A stretch of 5,855 nt of DNA, taken from an uncultured Rhodocyclaceae bacterium. GTDB lineage: Bacteria > Pseudomonadota > Gammaproteobacteria > Burkholderiales > Rhodocyclaceae. Shown one piece after another: positions 4,784 to 5,855 of the stretch; position 1 is the stretch's first letter, and every line of letters begins with the position of its first letter. The notes under the pieces are model-generated. The model searched no databases, was not told the origin of the DNA, and worked only from the letters and a program-made list of their open reading frames with translations. The position numbers and the translations under genes were made by a program. The DNA lies in the NCBI GenBank assembly GCA_903930805.1, contig CAIYZZ010000350.1, positions 1 through 5,855 on the forward strand, written 5' to 3'.

Positions 4784-5655
4784 GATGTTGTCCTCCGATC
4801 AAATCGAGTCGTGAAACGAAATATGTCGCGGTTGCAAACATCGATGCAGCGGCCGCAACTGGTGCAGTCGGCATCGAGAATCAGGGGGGTGGCGTCCGCC
4901 GCGCCTTTGAGTGCGGGACGGATCACCTGCGGTTCGGGGCAGACGATGAAGCAATCCATGCAGTCGTCGCAGGCAGTGCGTCGGACAGCGGATACGCGCG
5001 CCAATGCGCTACGGCCAAGCAAGTTGTAGGCGGCACCCATCGGACACAGGTGGCCACACCAGCCACGGCTGGCAATCAGCAGGTCGTAAAGAAAAATACC
5101 CAGCACCACCAGCCAGGCGCTGCCCATGCCAAAGATCAGGCCCCGGTGCAGCATCGATACCGGATTGACGAACTCCCAGACGATGCTGCCGGTGATGGCA
5201 GCGGTGACGATCAGGCCGCCGAGGAGCCAGTAACGGGTGTTCGCCGCCGGTGCGCGACCGCCTTTGAGCCCCAGGCGACGACGCAATGCGGCTGCGGCAT
5301 CGGTCACCATATTTACCGGGCAGACCCAGGAACAATAAACACGTCCGCCAACCAGCAGATAGAAGGCGATGACGATGGCCGCGCCGAGCAATGCGTCGCG
5401 ATACGGTACATGGCCGGCCGCCAGCGACTGGACGATCAGCAGCGGATCGGTCAACGGCAATACGCCAAGCGTGAACGAGGACGACAGATTTCCCTTGACG
5501 ATCCAGATCCCGAACCAGGGGCCAACCAGGAAAGCCAAGAGGATGGTCAATTGCGATACCCGGCGTAACAGCAGCCATTTACTGAACAGCGAATAGCCGG
5601 CACGTAAAGTCGGCGCTGGCGGGACGGCAATGGGCTCAGCAGTCATGGCTTCCAT
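4780..5655 (-). CDS. napH: NapH, membrane ferredoxin-type quinol dehydrogenase subunit
   Basis: NapH forms with NapG a second route for electrons from quinol to periplasmic nitrate reductase. The 291 residues show four hydrophobic membrane segments (about 34-53, 88-104, 143-160 and 177-195) and the two conserved Cx3CP motifs, CSWVCP 108-113 and CGHLCP 200-205. At the C-terminus are two [4Fe-4S] motifs, C229-x2-C232-x2-C235-x3-C239-P and C264-x2-C267-x2-C270-x3-C274. The start at 5655 overlaps the end of napG by 13 nt. An ATG at 5646 is equally possible and would overlap the napG stop as ATGA, exactly as napB does with napH; no clear ribosome binding site decides. Codons 11-17 (VPPAPTL) coincide with a 20-bp sequence found in the ORF-free region at 2859-2878. 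Confidence 0.95.
   Translation of the reverse strand: MEAMTAEPIAVPPAPTLRAGYSLFSKWLLLRRVSQLTILLAFLVGPWFGIWIVKGNLSSSFTLGVLPLTDPLLIVQSLAAGHVPYRDALLGAAIVIAFYLLVGGRVYCSWVCPVNMVTDAAAALRRRLGLKGGRAPAANTRYWLLGGLIVTAAITGSIVWEFVNPVSMLHRGLIFGMGSAWLVVLGIFLYDLLIASRGWCGHLCPMGAAYNLLGRSALARVSAVRRTACDDCMDCFIVCPEPQVIRPALKGAADATPLILDADCTSCGRCIDVCNRDIFRFTTRFDRRTTS
5606..5625 (-). repeat. dispersed repeat copy within napH
   Basis: AAAGTCGGCGCTGGCGGGAC here is identical to 2859-2878; the 15-bp core also matches, inverted, the ends of the direct repeats flanking the abi gene. It encodes VPPAPTL of the variable N-terminal tail of NapH, ahead of the first membrane segment, so the core of the protein is undisturbed. 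Confidence 0.8.
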
Positions 5656-5855
5656 CCCGAATTCAGGCCCGCCGGTACCTCGTCAGGACGCCGTGTCGGC
5701 ATCTGGATCTGGTCGCCGATCAGCGAACTGCCATGCTTTTGTTTTTCCTCCCAGCCCTTGCGGTAATGTTCTGGAAGCTTGCCCTTGGCCAGTTTCGCCG
5801 GGAATATCTTGATCGCCGCTTCAGGCAACACGCAAGATTTTTCGCACTTGCCGCA
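5643..5855 (-). CDS. napG: NapG, ferredoxin-type electron-transfer protein, C-terminal part
   Basis: The frame is open from the window edge to the TGA at 5645-5643 and gives the last 70 residues. It begins [18 protein letters not shown], a C-x2-C-x3-C end of a [4Fe-4S] binding motif with the 'AAIK' continuation typical of the last cluster of NapG. A charged tail [19 protein letters not shown] follows. NapG is a periplasmic four-cluster ferredoxin that works with membrane protein NapH in quinol oxidation for nitrate reduction. The N-terminus and other clusters are outside the window. Its identity rests on this motif plus the position directly before napH. Confidence 0.88.
   Translation of the reverse strand, partial: CGKCEKSCVLPEAAIKIFPAKLAKGKLPEHYRKGWEEKQKHGSSLIGDQIQMPTRRPDEVPAGLNSGWKP

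Overview
The window joins a decayed mobile element to the end of a periplasmic nitrate reductase (nap) operon in what looks like a denitrifying proteobacterium, probably betaproteobacterial. The clues are the gene order napG-napH-napB-napC, high GC and the tRNA-Asn sequence. The genus cannot be fixed from the sequence alone.

Positions 1-2320 (+ strand) are the remains of an integrated island. An N-terminal fragment of a phage/plasmid-type primase gene runs directly into the 3' part of an unrelated small zinc-ribbon gene, so a deletion has joined two halves. Next is an intact abortive-infection gene of the Abi_2 (AbiD/AbiF) family with a HEPN RxxxxH motif. It has its own sigma70-like promoter and a very short leader ending in a strong intrinsic terminator only 7 nt before the start codon. 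The whole unit lies between two copies of a 23-bp direct repeat. The island ends at 2274-2320 in a 47-nt duplicate of the 3' part of tRNA-Asn (anticodon GTT to CCA), the usual scar of integration into a tRNA gene. A typical tRNA-operon terminator follows, so sequence to the right is probably ancestral chromosome.

Positions 2363-3694 hold no convincing gene. About 2430-3125 is GC-rich and full of inverted repeats, including a branched ~100-nt palindromic structure at 2611-2712. It ends at a G9 tract with G-quadruplex potential. After that the sequence becomes less GC-rich, with one doubtful small ORF.

Positions 3695-5855 (- strand) carry the distal nap operon: the end of napG, then napH, napB and napC, with stop/start overlaps at napG-napH and napH-napB. 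Together these encode the quinol-oxidising and electron-transfer parts (NapGH, NapC) and the small dihaem subunit (NapB) that feed NapA, which should lie beyond the right edge.

The item most worth following is the Abi_2 gene with its terminated leader RNA, packaged between direct repeats. A 15-base core of that repeat recurs, inverted, in the ORF-free region and inside napH.
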